64,000 bases of DNA from Butyrivibrio proteoclasticus (GTDB lineage: Bacteria; Bacillota; Clostridia; Lachnospirales; Lachnospiraceae). Made by a program: the position numbers and the translations under genes. This document shows positions 44,611 to 54,818 of this stretch, piece by piece. The DNA lies in NCBI RefSeq assembly GCF_900115735.1, contig NZ_FOXO01000004.1, forward strand, positions 40,417 to 104,416, read 5' to 3'. A model generated the notes under the pieces. That model saw nothing but the letters and a program-made list of their open reading frames with translations. It was not told where the DNA came from and searched no databases. Positions within the stretch are counted from its first letter, which is position 1. Each line of letters starts with the position of its first letter.

Positions 44611-45252
44611 TTATCTTTCCTCTTTTACTATTTTCATAAGCAACTCATTTCTTTTATCAATCACATGATTCACATGTTTTAAGAAAGAGATATATTTCTT
44701 TGGCGTATCTACCCGCTCAAGCAGATCGCTTGTCTCAACAACAGCAAAACCGGAATCAACTACATCTTTCAAAAAGGCTGTTGGATTCTGTGTAACGAGC
44801 TCTCTGTACCAACGCTCATGCCTTTTATAGTACACATCCGGGATATCATAACAATGTGACTTGCCCCTGTGTTCATTTCCCCCCGGCCATGTAGGGCATA
44901 CATTGCCAATCGTTGAATAATGTTCAATAAAAGTCTTTAGCTCCTCAGTTTCATTAAGAGCATGGTACTTTCTATGTGTTTTGGATAGATATTTCCTATT
45001 ATACAGGTTATGACCTTCATTATTTTTTATAATAATTCCTGACAAAGATATTCCTTGCTTTTGATCATCTTTATAAAAAGACCAGATTCCAAGAGTATAG
45101 ATACCCAAAAACGAATACAATACATCTGGATATTCCCATTGAAGAGTACCAACTTTATTACTTCTTGCCTTCTCTACACTTTGTCCTTTACTTTCGCTCC
45201 ACTTGAACCAGTCATCAACTGAGTTCATATTGTCTACTAAAACTTTTTTCAT
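44611..45252 (-). CDS. unknown protein (213 residues)
   Basis: Not recognised by me with a named function. Soluble, no signal peptide. A conserved-looking core, NVCPTWPGGNEHRGKSHCYD and IPDVYYKRHERWYRELV, is rich in Trp, His, Cys and Tyr, suggesting a binding or catalytic site. The start ATG overlaps by ATGA the shifted-frame stop of the small gene upstream, and its own stop abuts the flavodoxin start, so it belongs to the same coupled run. Confidence 0.75.
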   Translation of the reverse strand: MKKVLVDNMNSVDDWFKWSESKGQSVEKARSNKVGTLQWEYPDVLYSFLGIYTLGIWSFYKDDQKQGISLSGIIIKNNEGHNLYNRKYLSKTHRKYHALNETEELKTFIEHYSTIGNVCPTWPGGNEHRGKSHCYDIPDVYYKRHERWYRELVTQNPTAFLKDVVDSGFAVVETSDLLERVDTPKKYISFLKHVNHVIDKRNELLMKIVKEER

Positions 45253-45439
45253 TCCATTTTCCCTGTATCTTTGCTGATTCTTATAGTGCTGTCTCCCATG
45301 AGTGGCAGAATTCTGCCGTCATCGTTAATAAACCAAGCCCAAAGCACCAGACATTCGGGCTCTCAAAAGAATCCACTATAACAAGATTTTCGGCGAGTTT
45401 CTCCTGTATAATCTTACGTGCACTTTCCTTATCAATCAT
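45249..45439 (-). pseudogene. small gene with frameshift, immunity-protein-like end
   Basis: The start frame gives MIDKESARKIIQEKLAENLV then IVDSFESPNVWCFGLG, after which it becomes nonsense and stops at 45281. A different frame continues AWFINDDGRILPLMGDSTIR then ISKDTGKME and stops with an ATGA overlap to the next gene. Together they suggest a roughly 63-residue protein. The W.F......G.G.I.I.K.TG pattern recalls Imm35/YrhB-type immunity proteins, but only loosely. The break is near 45330-45345. Confidence 0.4.
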
Positions 45440-45534
45440 TATCTACCTGTTCCTCACATCTATTTCGTCCTTCTCTAGACTGCTAACATATACTAATCCA
45501 TATAATCTTTCACATTAAAATACTCATCAGTCCA

Positions 45535-47517
45535 CTATTCTTCCTCAGTGATACCAGGAACGAACTCTTTGCTGTATGTACTTCCTGAAAACCGATCTAT
45601 GTAATACCGGAGTTGGGTGCCAGTATAGGATCTGTACAATACGACTATATCCGTGTCATCTATCGACTCAACATTCCAGTAAACTGTGTAATCTTCAGAA
45701 TCTATCATGCTCTTCAAATCGGCATTTTTTTCAAGACAATAATTCTTAATAGCCGTTAAGGCCTGCTCTTCAGTAATCCCCACTTCTTTTCCAGCAAGCT
45801 TATCCAAAAATGTCGAATAATCCATCCTTCCGGAAATCTGTTTCATTTCATAGCTTTCGTAAAGACTGATTGCCGCTTTAATTTCGTCCTCAGTCATATC
45901 TTTCCCAGTTTCGTTATGATATTCTGAAGAACCAACATCTTCACAATAATCCTGGAGTTCGTTATCTGAGGGCCATCCATCACCGTCAAGATCATTAAAG
46001 TTAATATCTTTTACCCAATAATCCGTTCCAAGCTCGCCCTCTTCACGCTTGGACATATATGTGTTGTAGTAGATAGCTCCTGCGTATTCGGCATTCCCGT
46101 TATAATAAATTCCCTTTCTGGGAGCATAAGAATAGCCACTATTACCTCCTGCTCCATAAGGCCATCTATTCATTAGGTAATGAGCTTTTCCATCATCATA
46201 TGCTACAAGAGAAACCCAATACCCTGGGCAGCCAACGACAAACTCCGGTATATTATCATCATCTGCATAGATAAGATCAAATAGATTTTTATCATCTTGA
46301 ATACTGTATACTTTTGCTAAGTGAGTGTATAATTCCTGATAACTTCTATAAAGACCTTCCTGAGCCTCCCCAAGCAACGCTTTCTGAATTCCTGCTATTG
46401 TGAAGTCACACCCTATCTCTGACATTTTTTCTTCATTCAAATCTGCAAAAGTTTCAAATGGATAGTCTCCATGGACTGACTCATATAGCAGAACGTGTTT
46501 TCCAAAATCCGAATCGCCTATAACAGCTATATCATCCTTACCATCACAATTAAAATCAAAAAAACCTACAGCTATAATTTTCTTCAGATAATTGGTCCCA
46601 TTTTCAGAATATATTGATGTATACAGATCTGAAAGGAATTTACCATCTTTAACTATGGTAATATCCGCTTCATCTGGATTTACAGAATAGGTAACAAAGT
46701 GTACCGGTCCATCATACTGCGAAAGTTCGACATCGAATGTCTGCTCTTCATCACAATAATCGTCCCACTGTATAGCATTCGACTCAATGACTATAGTATC
46801 CGATGTTTTATTCATTTTGAGAACTCGGTCAGCCCACTTTCCATAATTCTTACCAGCATTTGCCCCCGGTAATTCTTCTGAGTTCACTCTAAATCTTAAT
46901 TCATAATGATTTCCAGATTTTTCACCCGATACACATGTGTATTGATTTTGATGTGCAGCCCAATGCTCTTTATAATATGAGTCATACTTCGGGACATAAT
47001 CCCAGGAAAGAACATCATCTGCTATATTGCTTAGACCAGTATGCTGGATAATATAATCTGCAAGGTCACCCTTTCTTATTACAAAGAGATCTCCATACAG
47101 TTCCTTCTCGCCTATAGACTCTAGATAATCGCTAATCTCATTTTCAGAAACATCCTGTACAGACAATCCAGCACCAAACTCCAGAACAAAGTCCCAATTG
47201 ATTTCCTCTGGCGAATTATATGATTCTAGAAGGAATCCATTATACTCATCTGTGTTAAGGAGATTTGAAAATTCCTGTAATTCATCTTCTGTCAAAGCTA
47301 CCGTGGGTTCCTCTTTTTCGACCGTAATCGTATTTGTTTCTGATTGTTCTTTAACTGTTCCTCCCTGAGATGATTCTGTGCCAATAGCTGTTTCATCAGA
47401 CACGGCGCTATCACTACATGCAGATAAAAGTATCGTCGTAGATGAAATAAGCAGTACTGTACTAATAAAATGCTTGCTTGCCCTATATATAATTTTTGTA
47501 TACTTCCTATTATTCAC
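45535..47517 (-). CDS. large secreted lipoprotein of unknown function
   Basis: A 660-residue protein with a lipoprotein signal peptide (ISSTTILLSACSD) and an acidic Ser/Thr/Glu linker. The GTG start (47515-47517) has AGGTGA five bases upstream. Two Ca2+-loop-like Asp-rich segments occur: FFDFNCDGKDDIAVIGD, like an FG-GAP/integrin-type repeat, and NFNDLDGDGWPSDNEL, like an EF-hand/thrombospondin-type loop. A predicted beta-rich body carries many Tyr and Trp. No enzyme motif seen. It lies 94 bp after the NERD helicase, so it may be the fourth gene of that operon or separate. Confidence 0.75.
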   Translation of the reverse strand: MNNRKYTKIIYRASKHFISTVLLISSTTILLSACSDSAVSDETAIGTESSQGGTVKEQSETNTITVEKEEPTVALTEDELQEFSNLLNTDEYNGFLLESYNSPEEINWDFVLEFGAGLSVQDVSENEISDYLESIGEKELYGDLFVIRKGDLADYIIQHTGLSNIADDVLSWDYVPKYDSYYKEHWAAHQNQYTCVSGEKSGNHYELRFRVNSEELPGANAGKNYGKWADRVLKMNKTSDTIVIESNAIQWDDYCDEEQTFDVELSQYDGPVHFVTYSVNPDEADITIVKDGKFLSDLYTSIYSENGTNYLKKIIAVGFFDFNCDGKDDIAVIGDSDFGKHVLLYESVHGDYPFETFADLNEEKMSEIGCDFTIAGIQKALLGEAQEGLYRSYQELYTHLAKVYSIQDDKNLFDLIYADDDNIPEFVVGCPGYWVSLVAYDDGKAHYLMNRWPYGAGGNSGYSYAPRKGIYYNGNAEYAGAIYYNTYMSKREEGELGTDYWVKDINFNDLDGDGWPSDNELQDYCEDVGSSEYHNETGKDMTEDEIKAAISLYESYEMKQISGRMDYSTFLDKLAGKEVGITEEQALTAIKNYCLEKNADLKSMIDSEDYTVYWNVESIDDTDIVVLYRSYTGTQLRYYIDRFSGSTYSKEFVPGITEEE

Positions 47518-47611
47518 TCAAATCACCTAAAACTTAAATTCCAACTTATCTTTACTACCCTACGTATTCTCTACCCACTTGATTACTTACGCCTTTCTCA
47601 AGAAAAGCATA

Positions 47612-49477
47612 CTATTCAATAACTACCTCTGATGAAAATAGATTACCAAAAATCTTTCTAAGCGCATTCTTATTCTTTGGACCACTAAGTGCTCCCTTAT
47701 CAATTGCTGAAACCACTGTTAAGTAATCATCATCACTGAGCGTACAAACCATATCTAACTTGCATTTTGCTCTCGATGTTCCTACATAGAACTCCTTACC
47801 TCGCTCACCTTCAAATGACTTAGAATTAAGGTTCAACAAAATGATAGCATCTGCTTCAAGCCCTTTAAATGTAATGCATGTGGCAACCCTATATTTCTTT
47901 CCATTGTGTTTAAAGTAATCATATGGGTCATCAATTGTACTCTCTATGAGGTGTCCCCCAAGTGTACTTGAGCTCAACTTTCCTTGCGTAAGAATGACTA
48001 CATCATCAAGTCCCAAGTCTTTATATTCATCTAATGTTTTTTTCAAAACATCCAACTCTTTTTCTCTGGAATCAATAACATGCATTACTGGAGTATATGG
48101 CTTTACCCAAGAATATGCAGCGTCAATTTTAAGACTCCTGCCTTTTTTATCTTTAATTGGAGTAACTGATGTTTTTGCTATTTCTTTTGTGTTTCGGCAA
48201 TTTTTATGAAGCGTTAGCCTGCAGTCTGCACTATCGATGCAGTCAGGCAATATATTTTCTATGCTCTGTCCGCCTTGTATGGTCTGATACTTATCATAGA
48301 ATAGATAGAATGTGCCCTCCTGTTCCAATGCAGCCTCTTGTAGTTTATTGATAATCTCACAGTTCTGTATTCCTTCATCTTCCTTATCTGGATGAGCTTC
48401 TACGTCTATTACCCCGAAGTCTTGCCCTTCATCAACTATAATGTGCTTATAGCCAAGCTCAGCCTCACGTCTAATACATCTATCTAGCCAACGTTCAAGT
48501 CCCGCATAGTCTTCAAAATTCCCTGTTTTATCCCGTGTCAACTTGCTTATTGTCATAAAATCCACATTCTTATAATCAGGGTTGCTCCTATTATCATCCT
48601 CTAATTTTTTTTGAAGTTTCTTATTAAAGCACAAGAATAGAACTTTGTCTCCATCAACACTATGTAGTCTGGCTTTTTCTGTAGCAATCATCGTTTTCCC
48701 TGTACCAGCCGCTCCATTAATAACAGCTGTTGGTTGCTCTGTTAAAAAATCCAAAATCTTATATTGCTCACGGATAAGTTGTTTTAGTCTAAAGTTTATA
48801 AGCCCTGTGGTTGCCTCTGGCGAAGGAATAAGATGAAACTCTGGGCAAAGAATATTATCAAGCAGAAGTTTAAACTCTCCTTCATTCATTCCTTCTGTAA
48901 GAGTATTATCATACTTCTCTGATGGCATTTTTATGTCATATATCGCTTCAACCTTATCCCAAATAGTATCGAGGTCATCCTGTAGTATAGTCATTTGGAT
49001 AGTTGCCTCTTCTGGTAATGACTGACCCTGGAAGTCTTTCTTCCTCATATCTACAAAACAAACCGCCCCAACAAACCGACATTTACTTAGGAGCGCACTG
49101 ACTCTATTGTTACTATGATATTCTACTTTATCTCTAAGTGCTCTCTTTGCACCTGCTATCTGTTTATATGGCCCATGGTGCTGCATGATTCTTCCACTAC
49201 TATAATGCCACTCTCTGTCAGACGACGAATAATAAATGCTGTCACCGGCCTTTACCTCAATGCACAATACTCCTCTCTTTGCATTTGCTATAACAAAGTC
49301 TAGGTCTCTGTCATAAACAACATTATCTTCTTTATTATAAGCAACAGCGTTATAGGAATGAAAAACATAGTATTCCTCATTCCCGGAATAATTATTCTTT
49401 AAGGCATTAAACAGAATATCCTCATGACTTCTTGGATCAAAATCCTTTGGTTCCTCAGGGACCATATGAATCGCCAT
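47612..49477 (-). CDS. NERD-nuclease/UvrD-like helicase fusion, probable defence component
   Basis: A 621-residue protein. The N-terminal NERD domain (nuclease-related) has DRDLDFVIANAKRGVLCIEV then KAG, with Asp60, Glu74 and Lys76 at the expected D..ExK catalytic positions. The superfamily 1 helicase part has Walker A INGAAGTGKT (254-262), DEGQDFG (349-353), TLHKNCRNTKEI and motif VI EFYVGTSRAKCKL. GGAGG lies eight bases before the ATG and only three bases separate it from the DUF1998 helicase stop. Such NERD helicases are frequent in defence islands. Its operon position suggests it processes or degrades invading DNA with the two large proteins upstream. Confidence 0.85.
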   Translation of the reverse strand: MAIHMVPEEPKDFDPRSHEDILFNALKNNYSGNEEYYVFHSYNAVAYNKEDNVVYDRDLDFVIANAKRGVLCIEVKAGDSIYYSSSDREWHYSSGRIMQHHGPYKQIAGAKRALRDKVEYHSNNRVSALLSKCRFVGAVCFVDMRKKDFQGQSLPEEATIQMTILQDDLDTIWDKVEAIYDIKMPSEKYDNTLTEGMNEGEFKLLLDNILCPEFHLIPSPEATTGLINFRLKQLIREQYKILDFLTEQPTAVINGAAGTGKTMIATEKARLHSVDGDKVLFLCFNKKLQKKLEDDNRSNPDYKNVDFMTISKLTRDKTGNFEDYAGLERWLDRCIRREAELGYKHIIVDEGQDFGVIDVEAHPDKEDEGIQNCEIINKLQEAALEQEGTFYLFYDKYQTIQGGQSIENILPDCIDSADCRLTLHKNCRNTKEIAKTSVTPIKDKKGRSLKIDAAYSWVKPYTPVMHVIDSREKELDVLKKTLDEYKDLGLDDVVILTQGKLSSSTLGGHLIESTIDDPYDYFKHNGKKYRVATCITFKGLEADAIILLNLNSKSFEGERGKEFYVGTSRAKCKLDMVCTLSDDDYLTVVSAIDKGALSGPKNKNALRKIFGNLFSSEVVIE

Positions 49478-49480
49478 TTG

Positions 49481-52400
49481 TTAAACCTCCAAAATATTTG
49501 AAATTGCCTCATCAATATCAGCATCTTCATCAAGCATCAAGCAGTACCAATCGTAAGTCTTCAACTGATCATACTGCTGTTTCTGCGTTTTCCAGAACAA
49601 TGCAACCCTTGAGTCCGGCCAGAAAACTGCGGGCCAAATTTTTCCTTCTTTTATCTCAACACTATCGTATAGAACAGGCTTCTCACGATTCTTATCCTTT
49701 AGTTTGAGATACATATCCTCGAATATATTCTTTTCCTCATGTGAAAATTCTTCCTCTTCTGCAGACATAAAGTCGCTGTATACCTCGTCTATATCGCATC
49801 TCGAACTTTCATACTCAGAGGCATTAAAGTTTGTTATTGTTCGTGTCCCTCTGCTCTTTGCAGTTTTTGATGCCTTTATTATCACAGATTGCTTTGCCGC
49901 TTTCTCAGCCTCGCTATGCTCTACCACATCATTCAGAAGCCAATCAAGGTACTTATATGCAAGACCTCTGGATAAAATATCATGGTAGAATTGGTTTCCA
50001 TAGTTCCTAAGACAGCCATAGCATGATGTCTCAGCAGTACATCCGCAGGAACCACTTACTTTTTCTTTTGCCTTTTCCAATACAGCCTTGAGGTTGCTAT
50101 AAATATACTTTACAAATCCTGAGCCTCCCGGCGTATCATCATATAGAATTATCTGATTATTAGCGGTCACACATCCACTTATATCACCTCTACTGATATC
50201 CAAAGCAGCACTTGCTCCTTCCAATATCGCATACATAACAGACAGATACTGGTCCTTATAGCCAAGAGAATCCGCATGTTCCTGCTCAATATCATGCATC
50301 GGGAGAGTGAGTTTCAATATGTCAGTTGAAAACTGATGCCCCAGCGATACTCTCTGCAGTGACTTATTGTAACAAGGCCTTCCATATTTTGTCTTATGTC
50401 CTTTTCCTTTTGGAAGCTTAGCAACTTCTGTTGCAAAGCCGCACTCAGGACATACATATATTCCCGCACCATTTGTTCCCTGGTTCAGAATAAACAGCTT
50501 TCCACCAGGAGAATACTTTGCATGAATTTCTTTCCCCTTTAAATCCATGGTGCACTCCTTGACTTCCTGTTGCTGTAATTCTGTCAGTCCCTCATCAGTC
50601 CAGAACTGTGTCTGAGTCGCATAATATGCTTTTGGTCTTGATTCTCCCACCTGCCTTGGCTTATCTGTATATGAAGTAGAAAAGCCAAACATGGGAACAA
50701 TAAACTTTCTTGGCTTTAATTCGCCGCCGCACACAGAACATATCTCAACTGCATCATCAATGTCTATGGTCACTTCAGTAACATCCCCCTTTGGAGGGAA
50801 TATTTTCTTACAATTTGGACATTCATGATAAACATAGGTTGGCCAGCTCTTATCCGGAACTGTATTAATAGCATAACTCTTCCATTGTTTTCCATTTGCT
50901 ACAATCTCAGCCGGTGGTGCAAACTCACTTATAGCCATGCTAAGATCACGCGAAAGATCTATCTTTTCCGCGTCTTTATTCTTATTGTTGATAATATCAA
51001 GCGATACTGTATCAATAGGGAATCCATATTTAGGCAGTACTCCCTTGGCACTGAGGAAGTTTATAGAGCCTTCATCATTAAGCGTTTCAATCAGCTTTGT
51101 AACGGCCCTTGCATCGCCCAGCTCCTTTTCAGTACTGTCAGCACTAACACTTTTCTTTAACTCCATAAGACCTGCAATATTAGACTCACGCTCTCTTATG
51201 GCAATATTGAGCTTTCCATCATCGCCGACGATCTCTCTTACAAAGCTCCAGTCATCGACACCAAGCATCTTACAAAGTTTTTTGTCAAATACTCCATGCA
51301 ACGTATCCAGCAAATCCTGTGGCTTAGAATCCAGATACTTCTTAAGCTCAACCCCCATGTTATCCTTATCATCATAAGAGATGATTCTCTTTGTCTTTTC
51401 CATGAAGAATTCCGGGCGTTCTCTGAAGAATGCTGATATCACAACAGAGTTAAGGTGTCTTATTGCTATTTTTTCATTATCAATTTCCAAAAGTGGTGCG
51501 GCAATCTTGCCTGCAATAATCTCTGATGGTTTCTGGAAGAAGGTCATGTCATGACTGTTTCTACGAGCAAATGTAACAGAGAACGCTGCAGATGAAGTTC
51601 TTCGACCCGCACGACCAGCCCTCTGGATATAATTTGATGTTTCCGGCGGTACATTTCTCTGGAATGTTGCTTCCAGTTCGCCAACGTCTACACCCATTTC
51701 AAACGTGGTGGAGCAACTAAGCACGTTTATCGCACCCTCTTCAAAGAGTTTCTGATACTCTCCTGCTGTCTTAGTAGCAAGCTGGGCAGTATGCTCCCTG
51801 GCAACCATAGGGATAAACTGTTTCCCACCGTACAACTTATCGTAATAATTATCTTTTCTTATCTCTTGAGCCGTGATTTCTTCGAGTTCACCATCGCATT
51901 TAAGCTCCGGACATATATCCATAACAGAATAAGTGAATATCTTACCGCACTTCTTACATCTATAAATGGTCTCCTCAGGAGCAATATACTTAACAAGCCA
52001 TCTCTTATGATTAAGTCCGTAAACCTGCCCGCTATCACTGGAAGGACCATCGATTACATACCCCATCTTTTTGAGGCTGTTCATAATGTCGTCATAGCAT
52101 TTCTGAAGGTTCTCTATTGCCAGTTTCTCATTTTCTTCCTTAGCTTCAGCTTTATTGAGAATCTTCTGGAACATAGCGGAACGCTTATTCTTATGTCCCT
52201 CACTGGGCATAAATCCATAAACATATCCCTTTCTATACAGGGTTTCATTTCCGGTTGTTCTGAAATAACCAGCATGGTTTCTGGGTGAGAAGAAGTCATC
52301 TTCAGGACTTATCTCTGAAGGGAACGATACTGTTCCTTTCTGTCTCAAAGTATCAAAGACAAAACGGTATACATTCCAGATGTTTCTACCACCAGTAACT

Positions 52401-54814
52401 CCATATCTGGACACAGATTCCTTCTTGACCACCTGCTCAACCTCTACAGGCATTATCTGAATATATCCCATGCCCTCAAGGCCTGTAGCGATATCTGGGG
52501 AAATAAACTCCTGCATAACATAATGCGCTGCCATTGCCTTTTTCTGCTCATTACTCATAAGGCTCGCATTCATATTATTGTTACTCATTTCAACAAGATT
52601 TAAAGCATATAAGCCTTCCTTGTCGGCCATCTGCTTAGCTTTTGAAATCAGGTCATCAACAAGGAGCCCATCTTCATCAGTTTCCTTAAGGCAGTTGAGA
52701 ATTATCTTTCTCCACATAGCCTGTCTATATTTCTTCTCAAAAAAGCCTGCAAAAAAGGCAGCTTCCTGACGGTTATCAGAAAAAATAAGTAATTTTCTAC
52801 CGCTTTCATCAATAACCTGCTCATCAATATCACCGCTTTCTGGTTCTAAATCGCCAAACAGATCGTCATCAAACAGGTCATCTGATGATTCTTTTTTCTT
52901 ATCTCCATTGATAGGTCGTGGAGGAATGGCATCATACAAGCTCTTAGCCACCGCAAATGTTGCAGGCTGGTTAGCTGTCAGGAATCGTTTGATCAGTCCT
53001 TCTTTTGTTGCTCCACAAACAGGACAACAATTAGATTCTTTGCCCTTTCCTGAATATTTAAGGTTGTATACTGTGACCACCTTGCTCTGATCAGCCGTTC
53101 TACAACAGTTATAATCAATGTTCTCCGCATACTCAGATATTCTTCCGCAGGACAAACACAGATGAAACTTATCCAAAGAAGAAAAGCTTGCCTTTTCTTC
53201 CAGTGCATCATCTTCATCAAACACTTCGTCTACTTCAGAATCAGAAATGAAATAGTACTCCGGTTTCTCATTGCTGCTTGTTTGAACCAGATAGTTCTTT
53301 CCATTGTTGTTTATTGTTTTTCCTAATATATACTCCTGGCTGCACTTCTGACAGTTAGCCATTTCAAATACAGAGTATTCCCCTGTTCCATCATTAAACT
53401 TCTCTTTGCGATCTAGGAAAACGCGCTTACGGGGATAATACTCCACAAACATACCTTCCAAAGATTTCACAAACAGATGGTATCTTGCCGGAAGTAATGC
53501 TGATTCATATTCACTTGGCTTAGCCGCAGCCGCCAACTCAATCAGGTCAATAAGTGCCTGCTCCCTTAAGGTATTATCCTTTATATCCGCAAACACATAG
53601 CTCGAAACTTCTATGATATCTTTGGGCTTTTCCTTTAACGAATCATATAGCTTGATTATTCTGGAATCCGGAAGAAGTTTCTCATAGAGGTATTTCCCCT
53701 TTTCATCTTCTGGCATTCCAGCAACTTTTTCCTTAAGCTCTATATATTCAGCAGGTGCATAATCTCTTGAATTCTTTCCAGCTTTCCGTTCCTGCCTCTC
53801 TGTTGTAATGACATCCGAGCCGTCAAAAGGCTCATCGAACAGCTCTGAAGCAAAAGTTGCCAGTGCCTCTTTCCCGCCCTCGGTTCCCAGCGTTGCACTG
53901 GTAGCAATGCATCTGAATGGCTCATTCATATGATGCCTGATACGTTCCTTTAATCTGCGAAGCAGGAAACCAATCTCAGTTCCATTTGCCCCCTTGTATG
54001 TATGAGCTTCATCTATAACAAGGAACTTCCAGTTTTTGGCCATGTCTGTATCAAAAAATGGAGCGGTATTGGGCTGTAAGAGCATGAACTCAAGCATAGC
54101 ATAGTTAGTAAGCAGGATATGTGGCGGATTCTTAGCCATATATTCTCTGCACATAAGCTCATTGCCAATAGATTTTCTTGAATCAGGGTCATTATCGTTC
54201 TGATGCTGAATATCATATTCTTTGTGAAGTCTCGCTTCTGCCTCTGCGGGATCCTCGTTTGTCTTTGCATGAGCAGTCTCACCGGTATATCTTCCGAAAG
54301 TGATATCCGGGTAATCAGCAAGCAGCTTCCTAAGTTTCTTTTGCTGGTCATTCGCAAGCGCATTCATAGGGAAGATCAGTAATGCCCTAACACCAGGATC
54401 AAGCTTTCCTTGCTCTTTCTCACGCATCAGCTCATTAAAAACAGGATACAAATAGCATTCTGTTTTTCCAGAACCTGTACCAGTTGATACAACCATATTC
54501 CTGCTGTCATTTATGATATGCTCCAAAGCACGCTGCTGATGGATTCTGAGTTTCCAATCCTCATAGTGTACACGTTTGCCCATTTTGGCAAACTCTTTGC
54601 TTATGAGTCCATCTTCAGCCAGTTCCTTAAGGCTCTTACCCTCTTTGAATGGTAATGTAGTCTCTAAATACGGGCCTTTAACGAAGCCAGTATGCTTCAC
54701 TTCTTCTTTTGCAAGTCTACGTATTTCACGGTCTCTTACTGTAAGAATAGAGGAGACATAGCTCCTGTAGTCCATTTTTATCTTATCTGTAGTAGCTCTG
54801 GGATTCATTGACAT
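49481..54814 (-). CDS. 1,777-residue DEAH helicase with DUF1998-type C-terminus (DruE-like)
   Basis: A giant superfamily 2 helicase. Walker A STGTGSGKTEC at 110-120, DEAH at 268-271 (VIDEAHTYKG), SAT at 306-308, and C-terminal helicase motifs STTFEMGVDVGELEATFQRN and YIQRAGRAGRR. Cys pairs are scattered: CQKCSQEY near 488, CCPVCG near 595, CRKCG and later CPELKC near 961-980, CSVCGG near 1360. The C-terminus has the DUF1998 hallmark GCTAETSCYGCLRNYGNQFY near 1590-1615. Length and layout match DruE of Druantia systems; MrfA and DrmA/DrmB-type proteins share parts but are shorter. GGAGGG precedes the ATG, four bases after the upstream gene. Confidence 0.85.
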   Translation of the reverse strand: MSMNPRATTDKIKMDYRSYVSSILTVRDREIRRLAKEEVKHTGFVKGPYLETTLPFKEGKSLKELAEDGLISKEFAKMGKRVHYEDWKLRIHQQRALEHIINDSRNMVVSTGTGSGKTECYLYPVFNELMREKEQGKLDPGVRALLIFPMNALANDQQKKLRKLLADYPDITFGRYTGETAHAKTNEDPAEAEARLHKEYDIQHQNDNDPDSRKSIGNELMCREYMAKNPPHILLTNYAMLEFMLLQPNTAPFFDTDMAKNWKFLVIDEAHTYKGANGTEIGFLLRRLKERIRHHMNEPFRCIATSATLGTEGGKEALATFASELFDEPFDGSDVITTERQERKAGKNSRDYAPAEYIELKEKVAGMPEDEKGKYLYEKLLPDSRIIKLYDSLKEKPKDIIEVSSYVFADIKDNTLREQALIDLIELAAAAKPSEYESALLPARYHLFVKSLEGMFVEYYPRKRVFLDRKEKFNDGTGEYSVFEMANCQKCSQEYILGKTINNNGKNYLVQTSSNEKPEYYFISDSEVDEVFDEDDALEEKASFSSLDKFHLCLSCGRISEYAENIDYNCCRTADQSKVVTVYNLKYSGKGKESNCCPVCGATKEGLIKRFLTANQPATFAVAKSLYDAIPPRPINGDKKKESSDDLFDDDLFGDLEPESGDIDEQVIDESGRKLLIFSDNRQEAAFFAGFFEKKYRQAMWRKIILNCLKETDEDGLLVDDLISKAKQMADKEGLYALNLVEMSNNNMNASLMSNEQKKAMAAHYVMQEFISPDIATGLEGMGYIQIMPVEVEQVVKKESVSRYGVTGGRNIWNVYRFVFDTLRQKGTVSFPSEISPEDDFFSPRNHAGYFRTTGNETLYRKGYVYGFMPSEGHKNKRSAMFQKILNKAEAKEENEKLAIENLQKCYDDIMNSLKKMGYVIDGPSSDSGQVYGLNHKRWLVKYIAPEETIYRCKKCGKIFTYSVMDICPELKCDGELEEITAQEIRKDNYYDKLYGGKQFIPMVAREHTAQLATKTAGEYQKLFEEGAINVLSCSTTFEMGVDVGELEATFQRNVPPETSNYIQRAGRAGRRTSSAAFSVTFARRNSHDMTFFQKPSEIIAGKIAAPLLEIDNEKIAIRHLNSVVISAFFRERPEFFMEKTKRIISYDDKDNMGVELKKYLDSKPQDLLDTLHGVFDKKLCKMLGVDDWSFVREIVGDDGKLNIAIRERESNIAGLMELKKSVSADSTEKELGDARAVTKLIETLNDEGSINFLSAKGVLPKYGFPIDTVSLDIINNKNKDAEKIDLSRDLSMAISEFAPPAEIVANGKQWKSYAINTVPDKSWPTYVYHECPNCKKIFPPKGDVTEVTIDIDDAVEICSVCGGELKPRKFIVPMFGFSTSYTDKPRQVGESRPKAYYATQTQFWTDEGLTELQQQEVKECTMDLKGKEIHAKYSPGGKLFILNQGTNGAGIYVCPECGFATEVAKLPKGKGHKTKYGRPCYNKSLQRVSLGHQFSTDILKLTLPMHDIEQEHADSLGYKDQYLSVMYAILEGASAALDISRGDISGCVTANNQIILYDDTPGGSGFVKYIYSNLKAVLEKAKEKVSGSCGCTAETSCYGCLRNYGNQFYHDILSRGLAYKYLDWLLNDVVEHSEAEKAAKQSVIIKASKTAKSRGTRTITNFNASEYESSRCDIDEVYSDFMSAEEEEFSHEEKNIFEDMYLKLKDKNREKPVLYDSVEIKEGKIWPAVFWPDSRVALFWKTQKQQYDQLKTYDWYCLMLDEDADIDEAISNILEV

Positions 54815-54818
54815 ATAG

